DNA from: QWHO01 sp039809865
GTDB lineage: Bacteria > Vulcanimicrobiota > Xenobia > Xenobiales > QWHO01
NCBI GenBank assembly: GCA_039809865.1
Contig: JBDHVW010000023.1
Location: 31,964 to 95,963, forward strand
Length of the DNA stretch: 64,000 bases
Direction: 5' to 3'
This document shows, piece after piece, positions 33,428-42,418 of this stretch (positions are counted from its first letter, which is position 1; each line of letters starts with the position of its first letter). The notes under the pieces are model-generated. The model did not search any database, was not told the origin of the DNA, and saw nothing but the letters and a program-made list of their open reading frames with translations. Made by a program: the position numbers and the translations under genes.

Positions 33428-35299
33428 ATGTCTTCACCGCCTGAAAAGATGCTCACTGCGGTCGCGCCCGACGCGATCGAGATCCAATCGCAGACGCAAC
33501 CGGTGTCCGAGATCGGCACCTTCAATCCCGAGCCCGGGGACGGGCCCCTCTACACGCCCGCCCGCAACGAGCTGCAGCTCACCTTCCGCGCCGTGGCCGT
33601 GGGCTGCCTGCTGGGCGCCATCGTGGCTGCCATGAACATCTACTTCGGCCTGCAGACCGGGTGGTCGATGGGCGGCTCTCTCATCGCCGCCATTCTGGGC
33701 TACAGCGTGTTCGCGGTGCTCAAGCCGAAGAAAGCGTTCACGCCGCTCGAGACCAACATCGCCCAGACCGCCGGCAGTGCGGCCGGCGCCATGGCCAGCG
33801 CCGCCGGACTGCTTTCCGCCGTGCCTGCGATGACGATGCTGGGCCACAAGTTCAGCTACCTCGAGCTCACCGCCTGGGCGGCCTCGGTGGCCGGGCTGGG
33901 CATCTTCTACGCTATCCCGCTGCGCAAGCAGATGGTGCTGGTCGAGAAACTGCGCTTCCCCAGCGGCACCGCCACCGGCCAGACCATCGCCTCGATGTAC
34001 AGCTCGGGTGGCGACGCCGTCCGCAAGTCCAGCTGGCTGGTGAAGACCGCCATCGGCGCGGCCCTCTTCACGCTGGTCGCGTTCTTCGTGCCCCAGGTGG
34101 CCGAGGTGCCGCTGCACAAGTGGGTGGCCGCAGCCGCGCTGGTCTGGCTGGCCGACCTGGGCTTCAAGCTCTATCTCAGCCCGATGATGTTCGGCGCCGG
34201 CATCCTGATCGGCGCCCGCACGGGCCTGTCGCTGCTGGGCGGCGCCATCGTCAGCTGGGGCCTCCTCGGACCTTTCGTGCGCACGATGGGCTGGGCCCCC
34301 GGGGCCGCCATGAGCTACGAGGATGGCATCCGCGGCTGGATTCTCTGGCCCGGCGTGGCCCTGATGGTGGGCGACGCGCTGGCAGGACTCGGCCTCTCGT
34401 GGCGCTCGATCCTCGAGACCCTGCGCCCCAAGAAGGCCCAGGGCAGCGCGCTCGAGACCGCCGCCCCGGGCGAGCAGGTGCCGGGCTGGTGGTTCGCAGC
34501 CGGGCTCGCGGCCACGTCAGTGCTGACGATTTCGGCGGCCTATTTTGTCTTCGGCATCGCCCCCTGGCTGACGGTCATCGCCATCGCGATCTCCGCCCTC
34601 CTGTCGGCGATCGCCACGCGCTGCACGGGCGAGTGTGACATCAACCCCATCGGCGGCATGGGCAAGGTGACCCAGCTGCTCTACGGCGGCCTGGCCCCCG
34701 GTCACATGGGCGCCAACCTGATGTGCGCCGCCATCACGGGCGCGGGCGCCTCCAAAGCCGGCGACATCATGCACGACCTGAAGACCGGCTGGTTGCTGGG
34801 AGCTTCCCCGCGCAAGCAGGTCATCGCCCAGTTGTTTGGCGTGCTCGCTGGCATCCTGGTGTGCGTGCCGATCTACATCCTCTTCGACCACGCCTTCGTC
34901 ATCGGCGGGGACAAGCTGCCGGCTCCGGCCGCTCACGCCTGGAAGGCGATGGCGGAGCTGCTCTCCAAGGGCGTCGAGTCGATGCCGCCGCATTCGCTGC
35001 CGGCCGCGATGATCGCGCTCTGCCTCGGCGCGGCCATCCCGGTGCTGCGCCACTTCTGGCCGGCGGGCAAACCCTATCTGCCGTCCGGAATGGCCATGGG
35101 AATCGCGTTCATCGTGCAGCCCTACTTCAGCATGACGATGTGCGCCGGCGCCCTGGTCTACCTGCTCTGGCAGCGCCGCAATGCCGCCTTCGCCACCGCG
35201 CTGGGCTTCTCGCTGGCCTCCGGCCTCATCGCCGGCGACGGCCTGACGGGAGTGCTGACGGCGGTGCTCAAGCTGCTCGGCCTGGGAGCACTCACCTGA
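33428..35299 (+). CDS. OPT-family oligopeptide transporter
   Basis: 623 aa from the ATG at 33428, with GGAGGA at 33412-33417. About 14 to 16 hydrophobic segments. OPT signatures: RAVAVGCLLGAIVAAMNIYFGLQTGW, split here as the first helix pair, then PLETNIAQTAGSAAG, LRFPSGTATGQTIASMYS, and GECDINPIGGMGK. Takes up oligopeptides or metal chelates with protons. Divergent from the TA module. Confidence 0.93.
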   Translation: MSSPPEKMLTAVAPDAIEIQSQTQPVSEIGTFNPEPGDGPLYTPARNELQLTFRAVAVGCLLGAIVAAMNIYFGLQTGWSMGGSLIAAILGYSVFAVLKPKKAFTPLETNIAQTAGSAAGAMASAAGLLSAVPAMTMLGHKFSYLELTAWAASVAGLGIFYAIPLRKQMVLVEKLRFPSGTATGQTIASMYSSGGDAVRKSSWLVKTAIGAALFTLVAFFVPQVAEVPLHKWVAAAALVWLADLGFKLYLSPMMFGAGILIGARTGLSLLGGAIVSWGLLGPFVRTMGWAPGAAMSYEDGIRGWILWPGVALMVGDALAGLGLSWRSILETLRPKKAQGSALETAAPGEQVPGWWFAAGLAATSVLTISAAYFVFGIAPWLTVIAIAISALLSAIATRCTGECDINPIGGMGKVTQLLYGGLAPGHMGANLMCAAITGAGASKAGDIMHDLKTGWLLGASPRKQVIAQLFGVLAGILVCVPIYILFDHAFVIGGDKLPAPAAHAWKAMAELLSKGVESMPPHSLPAAMIALCLGAAIPVLRHFWPAGKPYLPSGMAMGIAFIVQPYFSMTMCAGALVYLLWQRRNAAFATALGFSLASGLIAGDGLTGVLTAVLKLLGLGALT

Positions 35300-35562
35300 G
35301 TCTCACCTTCGCCGAGTTCCAGCAGTTCATCCGCGCCCGTTACGGTCCCCGTGACGAGGCGCGGGGCACGCCCGCCAACTTCATGTGGTTGATGGAGGAG
35401 ATCGGCGAGCTGGCCACCGCTCTGCAAAGAGGCGAGGGGATGGCCGAGGAGTTCGCCGACGTCCTCGGCTGGCTCACCACGCTGGCCAACCAGAACGGCG
35501 TCGACCTGGAGCAGGCGTTGCGCGGCAAGTATCTCGAGGGCGGCGGACAGCTGCACAAGTGA
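35296..35562 (+). CDS. MazG-like nucleotide pyrophosphohydrolase
   Basis: 88 aa. All-alpha NTP-PPase motif EEIGELATAL followed by EEFADVLGWL (E-E-x-x-E ... E-x-x-D) is intact. No ATG, GTG or TTG precedes this domain in frame; the only coupled option is CTG at 35296, overlapping the OPT stop as CTGA, giving LSLTFAEFQQFIRARYG. The first Met would delete part of the domain. Probably house-cleans non-canonical dNTPs. Confidence 0.85.
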   Translation: MSLTFAEFQQFIRARYGPRDEARGTPANFMWLMEEIGELATALQRGEGMAEEFADVLGWLTTLANQNGVDLEQALRGKYLEGGGQLHK

Positions 35563-36005
35563 TCGAGCCCGAGCAGACCGAGGAAGCTCTCTTCATGGTG
35601 CCCCAGACGGACCTCGAGGAGAAGTTCGTGCTCTGGTTCTCGTTTCAGAACGATCTGCAACGGGTGCGCCGGGGGCGGCGCGAGTGCCTGAAATTCCCGC
35701 CCAGCAACGACCCAGAGCTGGCGACCCGCAACGTCTACCAGGCCTATCGCGAATTCTGCCAGCAATTCCGGTATGTGGAGATCCCCAACCTGTATGGCAT
35801 GGAGCCCGAGAAGGCCCAGCAAAGCCTGCGCCAGCTGGGCCTGGCCTGGAAATTCGAGGAGGGGCGCCACGATCGGCGCTATCCGGTGGGCACGGTCGTG
35901 AGCCAGCGACCCGCGCCCGGTGCGGCCGCCCGCGTGGAGGGGGTCGTCTACCTGGGCTTGAATCAGGGTGACCTCAACCAGGCTTTGAAGCGGCCTAAGC
36001 TTTAG
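35559..36005 (+). CDS. Single PASTA-domain protein
   Basis: 148 aa from the GTG at 35559 (GTGA overlap with the MazG gene). No signal peptide or membrane segment. The N-terminal 75 residues are helical and charged (EEKFVLWFSFQNDLQRVRRG). The C-terminal half is one PASTA domain: VEIPNLYGMEPEKAQQSLRQ then PVGTVVSQRPAPGA. PASTA domains usually bind muropeptides outside the cell on Ser/Thr kinases, so a soluble single-PASTA protein is unusual. Confidence 0.8.
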   Translation: MIEPEQTEEALFMVPQTDLEEKFVLWFSFQNDLQRVRRGRRECLKFPPSNDPELATRNVYQAYREFCQQFRYVEIPNLYGMEPEKAQQSLRQLGLAWKFEEGRHDRRYPVGTVVSQRPAPGAAARVEGVVYLGLNQGDLNQALKRPKL

Positions 36006-36069
36006 GGTCCGTCGGCCGATAAGTCAGAATGTAACAAGTTCGAACGGGGGAAGGGAGCCACACACCGGC

Positions 36070-36855
36070 GTGGGAAACGAAAATGCAGTCCACCGAACAA
36101 CACTGACCGGGGCGGTCGCAGCTTTGGACGGAAAAGGAACTGTGGGGGTTGTGAGCAAAGACCGAAAGCAGTCCAGCAATCTACAAGGGGGGAAAGCGAC
36201 CATTATTCGCGTCATGGTGGTTGATGACCACCTTCTCTTCCGGGAAGGCATCCGCAGCTTGCTGCGCGGTCATGAGGACGTCGAAGTGGTGGCCGAGGCC
36301 TCCGGGGGTCATCAGGCTCTGGAGCTGGCGCGCGAGGTCGCGCCCGATGTCATCCTGCTCGACCTCAACATGCCCGGCATGGACGGCATCGAAGCCTGCG
36401 TTCGCTTCAAAGCCGAGCTCCCGACCACGAAGATCGTCATTCTCACCGTGTCCCGAGACCTGGCATCGATTTTCCAGGCCGTGAAGGCGGGCGCCAGTGG
36501 CTTCCTCACCAAGGATACCGGCTCCAACGAGCTGGTGGAGACCGTGCGCCGCGTCTTCCACGAGGGCAACCTGCTCGAGCCCATGCTGGCCGACCGGCTG
36601 CTGGCCGAGTTCAGCCACCTCTCCGAGATGACCCGCCGCGAGGGTCTCGAGCCCGGCCTGTTCGCCACCCTGAGCCCGCGCGAGCAGGAGATTCTCAAGC
36701 TCGTCGCCGGCGGCAAGCCCAACAAGGTGATCGCCTCGGAGCTGGCCATCAGCGAGCACACCGTGCGCAATCACATCTCCAACATCTTCCAGAAGCTCCA
36801 GGTCAATAACCGCACCGAAGCCACCGTGCTGGCGATGAAGAAGGGCCTGATCTAA
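36070..36855 (+). CDS. NarL/FixJ-family response regulator
   Basis: 261 aa from the GTG at 36070 behind a GGGGAAGGGA stretch; the conserved domain only begins near residue 46 (IIRVMVVDDHLLFREGI), so a later start near 36151-36214 is possible. Phosphoacceptor D98 in VILLDLNMPGMDG, Lys in GFLTKDTG. LuxR-type HTH at the C-terminus (LSPREQEILKLVAGGKPNKVIA, split by the recognition helix SEHTVRNHISNIFQKL). No kinase gene adjacent. Ends in a 4-nt overlap with the convergent 893-aa gene. Confidence 0.92.
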   Translation: MGNENAVHRTTLTGAVAALDGKGTVGVVSKDRKQSSNLQGGKATIIRVMVVDDHLLFREGIRSLLRGHEDVEVVAEASGGHQALELAREVAPDVILLDLNMPGMDGIEACVRFKAELPTTKIVILTVSRDLASIFQAVKAGASGFLTKDTGSNELVETVRRVFHEGNLLEPMLADRLLAEFSHLSEMTRREGLEPGLFATLSPREQEILKLVAGGKPNKVIASELAISEHTVRNHISNIFQKLQVNNRTEATVLAMKKGLI

Positions 36856-39533
36856 CTCCGGCGGCGCAGCCGCACGCTGCCCACGCCCACGTGGGTGGGC
36901 GTCTCCTCGATGCCGCTGCTGGGCACGGCGCCCGGTAGCTCAATCTTGCCCAGCACGCGGTCCAGAGCAGCCGAGTGCTCCAGGCCCTGCGCCCGCAGCG
37001 CGACGATCTCTTCCAGGGCCTGGGCGACTTGCACGGGCTCGACTTCAAGCTCCTCTTCGAAGAGCTTCCCGGCTTTGAGTCGGTCCTGCACCTCGAAGAA
37101 GAGGCGGCCCGGCTCGTCCTGACCCATCAGGGCGCGGGTGGCCCGTAACCCCTGGACCGGTCCGAGCGCACCCACCGTCTCGCCCACCCAGCCGGTAGCG
37201 TTTTCGGCCCAGGCTTTCACACTCGAGGCCGGATTCTGCGGATCGGCCAGTTGGTAACAGTCATCCAGCCAGGTCAGGCGTTGCTCCTCGGAGTGGCCCT
37301 TCTCGGCCAGCCACGCGTCATTCTGGCTGCGGAGACGGGCTTTGAGGACGTGGCTCGTCTGCAGGGACTCGCCCTCGAGTTTCGAGTCGCGCCCTGGCAG
37401 CAGCTTGCGCATCGACTCCAGCAACTCGGGACGCCCCATGGAGCTACCCAGGCGAATCTCTCGCACGCCCTCGGGACCCAGCTGGTCCAGTGTCAGTCCG
37501 CGCGCCGCCTGGCGCTCGAAGCGTTGGGCTAACTCGGAGGCCAGGCGGTCGGCCGCATCGGGCTCGAGGGCGTTGAGGGCAGCGTGAGTCTGGCGATTGA
37601 ACTCGCCGCTGCCTCGCAGGCCCGCTATCAGCCCGTAGGCCTTGATCGCTGCCTCCAGGCGGCCGTCCAGCGACGTAGACCGGTGGGCGAACTCCTGCCA
37701 GAGCTTGTCCGAGCGAGCGTTGCGCAGAGGCTCCACCAGTCCGTTCAGATGCTCGTGGTCGTTGGGGAGTGCCTTCTCGAGCAGCCCGTCCAGCTTCTCG
37801 CGCATCGCTTGCGAGAGGCTCATCGAGCCCAGCACCGCAAAGCGGGTGCGCCTGTCGGCCGGCAGGTCCACCAGCTTCCTGCAGTCGCGCAGGTCAGCCT
37901 CGATCGGCTCGAGCAGTCGCTGCTCCAGCGCTTTGTCAGGCTCGGGGGCGATCAGCTTGAAGAGATGCCTGGGCCAGGTTTCGTTTGCACACGTGAAGCG
38001 CTTGTCTGAGCCGGGAGCCCCCAGCAGGTGGTCCACCAGCGCGTCGGGCACCCGTTGGAGCTTGCCCTGGCGGTCGGCCATGACCTGACCGTCGAGGAAG
38101 TGCGGGTCCCGCCCGACAAACGAAGACAAGGCCTGCAATCCGGGCTCGAACGAGCCGCTGTTCCACAACGCGATGCGGTCGGCAGCCTCGTCGGGACCGC
38201 TGTTGAGCCAGGTGATCATCCAGTCGCGCTCCAACTGGTCAGGCTCCCACCCGTGCTCTCCCGCCCGGCCCAGAATTCTCCAGACGCCGCCGCTCGGAAT
38301 GGCGTTGCTTTCCTCCACGCCCCGCATGACCATCTTGACGCTGGGCCCTACCAGCGCGGGCTTTTTCTCCCACATCATCTTCAACACGTAGCCGGCGGCG
38401 TCAGCGGCGCCGGCATTGGTGTCGAACAGCAGCGGCGCCATCTGGCGCAACAGGCGCTCATCCACCACTTCCGGAAAGGCCGTGATCAGCTCGCGGTAGC
38501 AGGTGCTCACCGCGTCCGAGTTCCCGCCGCGTGAATCAGGGCCCAACCCGTTGAGCGCCTCCGACGCGGTGCCGAGCCGGCTCATTTCCGCCACGTGCGG
38601 GCGCAGGGCTGCAGCCAGCCTGGGATTGTCCTTGCAACCCTCGAGGAGACCGGCCAGGAGTTTGATCGGTGCCGGCTCGTCGCAGCGCGACAGGACTTCT
38701 TGCACCAGCAACCCCGCCAGCTCGTTGCCGCCGGCCAGATTGCGGTTGAGCATCGTCACCAGCAGATCGGGCTTGTTCATGGAGACGATCGTGTCCGCCT
38801 CGCCGCCCGGACCGTGAACCTCTGCCAGACGGTTTCCGCGCACCGCCAGCTTGCCGAGACCCGTCAGGTCGAGGCTGCCCGGCTCGCGGCCGGTCACTTC
38901 GCACAATCCGTCACGCCACCAGCCATTGAGAACTTCAGTGGCGCGTGTGGCTAACTCGGCCGCAACGGTCCGGTTGGCATCTTCGACTTCAGCCGTGCGG
39001 GAATGCTGCTGCAAGTTGCGGACAGCCGACAACATCGTCCTGAGCGCTCGAGGAGTGGCTTTCCCCTCGGCTCGCACCGCGTCATCGAGCGAGGCGAGCG
39101 CCGGGTCGACCTTTTGGGCTTCGACGGTGCGGAACTTGCCCACGAACATGGTGCTGAGATTCAGCTGGGCCGCGGAGCCGTTCAAATGGCCGTGCTGGGC
39201 CAGGTATTTTTCGCCCTGGGAAAGCCCCTCCAGGTAGCCGTACTTACGGCTGGCCATGGCGCGCAGGTGGGGATCGCTCGAGCCCAGCCAGGGAAGTGCG
39301 CTCTGGGGGGCCTGCTTGAACAGCTCGGGAAGTGCTATCTGGCGTTCGGCCACCCGGCGGGCGAGCATCCAATCGGCCCCGGGGTTGGCCGGACGCACGG
39401 GCTTCTCGGGGGCAGTCTCCTGGGATGAGGAAGCAAAGCTATCGCGCGGGTCCCTGGGGCCGGTCTCCTGGGCAGTGGCCGCGTTCGTCGGGCGAACGTA
39501 GCTGTCCAGACTCTGGGGGGAGTGGATCTTCAT
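36852..39533 (-). CDS. Large helical leader-type protein with VGSV-type C-terminal tail
   Basis: 893 aa from the ATG at 39533, which starts MKIHSPQSLDSYVRPTNAAT, a leader like those of neighbouring proteins; the frame upstream is the shadow of the YiiX-like gene. Residues 55-860 are almost entirely alpha-helical and look like HEAT/armadillo-style repeats, without membrane segments or catalytic motif. The end EETPTHVGVGSVRLRRRS carries the shared C-terminal tail. Probably exported or surface-targeted; partner and function unknown. A divergent or large scaffold is a fair guess. Confidence 0.8.
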   Translation of the reverse strand: MKIHSPQSLDSYVRPTNAATAQETGPRDPRDSFASSSQETAPEKPVRPANPGADWMLARRVAERQIALPELFKQAPQSALPWLGSSDPHLRAMASRKYGYLEGLSQGEKYLAQHGHLNGSAAQLNLSTMFVGKFRTVEAQKVDPALASLDDAVRAEGKATPRALRTMLSAVRNLQQHSRTAEVEDANRTVAAELATRATEVLNGWWRDGLCEVTGREPGSLDLTGLGKLAVRGNRLAEVHGPGGEADTIVSMNKPDLLVTMLNRNLAGGNELAGLLVQEVLSRCDEPAPIKLLAGLLEGCKDNPRLAAALRPHVAEMSRLGTASEALNGLGPDSRGGNSDAVSTCYRELITAFPEVVDERLLRQMAPLLFDTNAGAADAAGYVLKMMWEKKPALVGPSVKMVMRGVEESNAIPSGGVWRILGRAGEHGWEPDQLERDWMITWLNSGPDEAADRIALWNSGSFEPGLQALSSFVGRDPHFLDGQVMADRQGKLQRVPDALVDHLLGAPGSDKRFTCANETWPRHLFKLIAPEPDKALEQRLLEPIEADLRDCRKLVDLPADRRTRFAVLGSMSLSQAMREKLDGLLEKALPNDHEHLNGLVEPLRNARSDKLWQEFAHRSTSLDGRLEAAIKAYGLIAGLRGSGEFNRQTHAALNALEPDAADRLASELAQRFERQAARGLTLDQLGPEGVREIRLGSSMGRPELLESMRKLLPGRDSKLEGESLQTSHVLKARLRSQNDAWLAEKGHSEEQRLTWLDDCYQLADPQNPASSVKAWAENATGWVGETVGALGPVQGLRATRALMGQDEPGRLFFEVQDRLKAGKLFEEELEVEPVQVAQALEEIVALRAQGLEHSAALDRVLGKIELPGAVPSSGIEETPTHVGVGSVRLRRRS

Positions 39534-39555
39534 TCCGAACGATTGACCCGCCCCG

Positions 39556-40431
39556 CTACGCTTGCGGTTCGCTCGGATGCGGCCGGAAGTCCTCGAAGCT
39601 CGGGAGGAAGTAACCCGTCTGGGCTTTGTTCCAGCCCAGGATGGTGCCCACGAAGCCCACCCCCGCACCCACGCCGGCGCCGACCCAGCCTCCCAGGGCT
39701 CCGCCTGCCGCGGCCATGGCCACGGTGCTGGCCGCGATCGGCCAGTGCCCCGCTTTGTTGCCCCAGAAGCTGCTCTTGTCGTCGTGCACGACCTGGATGC
39801 CGGGAATGCGCAGGAACGCGTCCGGAGCCACCGCCTGCTTGCCCAGCAGATCCTTCGAGGGCGCCTCGATCGGATTCGGCATCTGCTTGAGCGCTTTGAA
39901 CACCAGCTCGGAGCAGTAGAACTCCTGGTCGTCACCGGTGTTGAACACGCTGTCATACTTCTTGCCCAGCTGGGCGCGGCAGAAGTCGGTGGCCGACTTG
40001 ACGTCCTCGGGCGTCTTGTAGTCCGGGCGCACGATGGCGATCTTCTGGCGTCCCTCGAAATACTCGTCGATGGGCGTCTCGAGCACCCCGCCGCCCACGG
40101 CCTCCAGAATCTTGCCGTCGCCGGCATAGTAGGCCGCGTGGGTGTAGTTGGAGCGGACCGTCCAATACTCCATGCGGGCCCACCCCGGGTAGGTCACGTC
40201 GCAGGTCATCACGACGTCGCCGGCCTTGAGCTTGGATTTCAGCTCGGCGCACTTCTCCGGCGAGTTCTCGGCCATCGTGTGGGGGATGCGGCGGCCCATG
40301 AACGTGAGCATGGCGCCGGCGGCGGCTCGGGTCGGGCTGAACTTCTCTTTCGGCTGGTCGGGTTTGGCCTCGTCGGTTACGGCCTGGGCCGGACGGGCAT
40401 AGTTAGCAAAGGAAACCTGCTGCACATTCAT
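39556..40431 (-). CDS. YiiX/YaeF-like permuted NlpC/P60 cysteine hydrolase with C-terminal membrane segment
   Basis: 291 aa from the ATG at 40431, behind AGGGAG. Leader MNVQQVSFANYARPAQAV. Permuted papain-like core: GDVVMTCDV, catalytic H98 in NYTHAAYYAG, catalytic C173 in QEFYCSELVFKAL. A Gly/Ala-rich membrane stretch lies at about 228-262. The family includes lipid- or peptide-amide hydrolases whose substrates are often unknown. The leader (QVSFANYARPAQA) aligns with that of DeoC at 43291 and the 893-aa protein. No Sec signal. Confidence 0.88.
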   Translation of the reverse strand: MNVQQVSFANYARPAQAVTDEAKPDQPKEKFSPTRAAAGAMLTFMGRRIPHTMAENSPEKCAELKSKLKAGDVVMTCDVTYPGWARMEYWTVRSNYTHAAYYAGDGKILEAVGGGVLETPIDEYFEGRQKIAIVRPDYKTPEDVKSATDFCRAQLGKKYDSVFNTGDDQEFYCSELVFKALKQMPNPIEAPSKDLLGKQAVAPDAFLRIPGIQVVHDDKSSFWGNKAGHWPIAASTVAMAAAGGALGGWVGAGVGAGVGFVGTILGWNKAQTGYFLPSFEDFRPHPSEPQA

Positions 40432-40478
40432 TGGAACCACTCCCTGGACATTTTTCTTTTAGCATAGTCCGCCAGGGG

Positions 40479-40494
40479 TGAAAATTTCCTGAAC
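40479..40494 (-). promoter_or_regulatory. T-rich direct repeat TTCAGG-N4-TTTCAC
   Basis: Located 48-63 bp upstream of the YiiX-like start. It differs at few positions from the element at 62749-62764, which sits at a similar distance (53-68 bp) from its gene. Candidate operator. Confidence 0.35.
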
Positions 40495-40511
40495 GGCGAA
40501 ATCCGCGTCTC

Positions 40512-41219
40512 GTGGGGGGAGTTTTCAAGAGGAAGCCCGATTCCGCGCCCGTCTTGCTGCCGACGTTGACGAAGCGGAACCTCCAGGCGTGGCTCAGCAC
40601 CCCGAGGGCCCAGCTCAAGCGCGAGCTGCCCGACGGACGCAAGCTCATCCTGGAGTGTGCGCGGGGCCTGGAGTCTCAGGCCTCCGCGGTGTTCGAGGTG
40701 GTCGGTCGCCTCCCGGGCCTCGACCACGACACCACCGTCCGGCTCGGCCCTTCCTTCCTCCGGGTGCGGCGCAGCGAGAACATGCTCTTCCTGTTCCAAC
40801 CGGACTTTGCCCACAACCCGGATGACGAGATTCCCGACCTCACGCTGACTTGTCTGTTGTTGGGTCACCACGTGCAACTCTCGTTGCAGGGCAAATTCAA
40901 GGCCGAGGATGCGTTCCTGCTCGATGCGCTCATGCTCTCTCCCGGCGGGCGTCAGGACGATCGCGTCTTCCTGCGGCGCAACCAGCCCGCGTTCGAGGGG
41001 CACACCGGGCTTTACCTGATGGGCCTCTCCGAGCTCAAGTCGGAGCCGGCCTATCGGCCGGTGCCGCTGGCTCTGATGCTGCGGGAGCGGCCGTCCATCC
41101 TGATGGCCTGCGGGATTGCCAACGACTCCATCGCCCAATTCATGGGCGAGGAGCTCATCGAGGTGGTGGATGGGAGCAACCGCCGCCTCTACTCGTGCGG
41201 CTCCACGGGCACGATGTAG
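40512..41219 (+). CDS. Unknown cytoplasmic protein
   Basis: 235 aa, GTG start at 40512. No signal peptide, membrane segment or recognised domain. A mixed alpha/beta pattern with a C-terminal conserved-looking block PVPLALMLRERPSILMACGIANDSIAQFMGEEL, quoted here in parts: a beta strand, ACGIANDSIAQF and MGEELIEVVDG. Divergent from the YiiX-like gene (80 bp) and overlapping the convergent deoxyribosyltransferase-like gene by 31 nt. Not one of the tagged proteins. Confidence 0.7.
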   Translation: MGGVFKRKPDSAPVLLPTLTKRNLQAWLSTPRAQLKRELPDGRKLILECARGLESQASAVFEVVGRLPGLDHDTTVRLGPSFLRVRRSENMLFLFQPDFAHNPDDEIPDLTLTCLLLGHHVQLSLQGKFKAEDAFLLDALMLSPGGRQDDRVFLRRNQPAFEGHTGLYLMGLSELKSEPAYRPVPLALMLRERPSILMACGIANDSIAQFMGEELIEVVDGSNRRLYSCGSTGTM

Positions 41220-42418
41220 TAGTTCAGCCCGTCCTTCCCGGGCGTGGTGTCCACGACCAGCAGCCCGACCTGGTCGCCCAGAAACGCCTGCTTGTTGCGC
41301 GCGACCTGGTGCAGGTTGACCGTGAAGACGCCCTGGCCGCAATCCTGGTAGCCCGAAGGCAGGGCGGCTCCGTTGAGCTTCTTGCTGCCTTCGGCCAGAA
41401 TGGCCTCCATGGTATCCACCGCCTGCTCGCTCTGGACGTCGAGCACGTTGACCATGCGATCCTCGAGGGCCTTCATCTCGTTGGGCGAGTCGGCCCGGCG
41501 CGTGCCGGCATCGGCGGCCTCGCAGGCCGTGCAGAGCGAGCGGGCCACCTGGGCCAGCTCGGCCTCGAGCGGGCCGGGCGGCAGCGGCAGGGTGCCCTGG
41601 ATGGGGTGCGTGTCCGGCACGAACAGCGTCTTGAACAGCTGGGGCTCGGGCACCTCGGCCTCGTGGGCATCCTGGCGCAACAGTACTTCCTTGAGGTCGG
41701 GAGGGTTGAAGCCCGCCGCGCGCACGCGCGCCACCGAGGCTTCCAGGCGCTCCAACGCGCTGTCGCGCGTGAGCTGCTCGCCCCGCGCGTCGCTCACCGG
41801 AATTCCCAGCGAGAAGGCGGTGCGGGCCTCGTGCACGCAGCCCTCGGACAGCTCCCAGCCATCCTGCAGAACCACGCCCGAGGCGATCTTGACCACGTCC
41901 AGCCAGTGGTTGAGATACTCCGCCTGCTGCCAGCGGTTCACCGCCAGCCGGCTGGGATCCACCACCAGGGTATCGTCGTTGCGGAACTTGTCGGCCAGGT
42001 CCCCGGCCGCCGCGCAATTCTTCTCGATGACGTTGCAGACGAACTGCCCGTTGTCGCCGGGATCCAGCTCGCGCACCGACTTCTTGCCCTTTTCCTCGAG
42101 GAACTGGTAGAGCCGGTGCCCCCCGGTGACCGGGGTGGAAACATAGAGAATCTTGCGGCCGTTGGCTTCTTCCTTGAGCCTGTCCACGAAGTCGGGGCTG
42201 AAGTCGTGCCGCTCGAACGGGCCCAGCATCGAGGCCAGGCGCGACAGCCGCTGCATCAGGCTGTGCTTGGGATCGACGGTGTGGCGCGCCTGCATGCGCG
42301 CCAGCAGCTCCTCGCCGTCGCGTTGCGGGTTGTCGGGCGCGTCCACCAGCGTCCGCCCGAGCGTCTGGAGGCGCCGGCTGGCCGTGGTTCGCAGCAGGTT
42401 CTCTTCCCGGATCAGCAC
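41189..42418 (-). CDS. Nucleoside 2-deoxyribosyltransferase-like protein with extra C-terminal domain
   Basis: 409 aa. Residues 88-235 show the NDT/DUF4406-like pattern: ILYVSTPVTGGHRLYQFL, NRWQQAEYLNHWLDVV, VVLQDGWELSEGCVHEARTA (with catalytic-type Glu) and GIPVSDARGEQL. Such enzymes cleave or transfer 2'-deoxyribosyl groups. The C-terminal 170 residues have no recognised domain. GTG start directly follows the DeoC TGA in the same frame. Pairing with deoxyribose-phosphate aldolase fits deoxynucleoside breakdown. Confidence 0.75.
   Translation of the reverse strand: MLIREENLLRTTASRRLQTLGRTLVDAPDNPQRDGEELLARMQARHTVDPKHSLMQRLSRLASMLGPFERHDFSPDFVDRLKEEANGRKILYVSTPVTGGHRLYQFLEEKGKKSVRELDPGDNGQFVCNVIEKNCAAAGDLADKFRNDDTLVVDPSRLAVNRWQQAEYLNHWLDVVKIASGVVLQDGWELSEGCVHEARTAFSLGIPVSDARGEQLTRDSALERLEASVARVRAAGFNPPDLKEVLLRQDAHEAEVPEPQLFKTLFVPDTHPIQGTLPLPPGPLEAELAQVARSLCTACEAADAGTRRADSPNEMKALEDRMVNVLDVQSEQAVDTMEAILAEGSKKLNGAALPSGYQDCGQGVFTVNLHQVARNKQAFLGDQVGLLVVDTTPGKDGLNYYIVPVEPHE

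Noticed and set aside
36856..36890. Terminator between the NarL regulator and the 893-aa gene
   Set aside because: GC-rich stem GCGGC/GCCGC is short and has no T-run.
39534..40127. 198-residue upstream extension of the 893-aa protein
   Set aside because: It is an Arg/Ser/Thr-rich shadow frame of the YiiX-like gene; the leader ATG at 39533 matches other family members.
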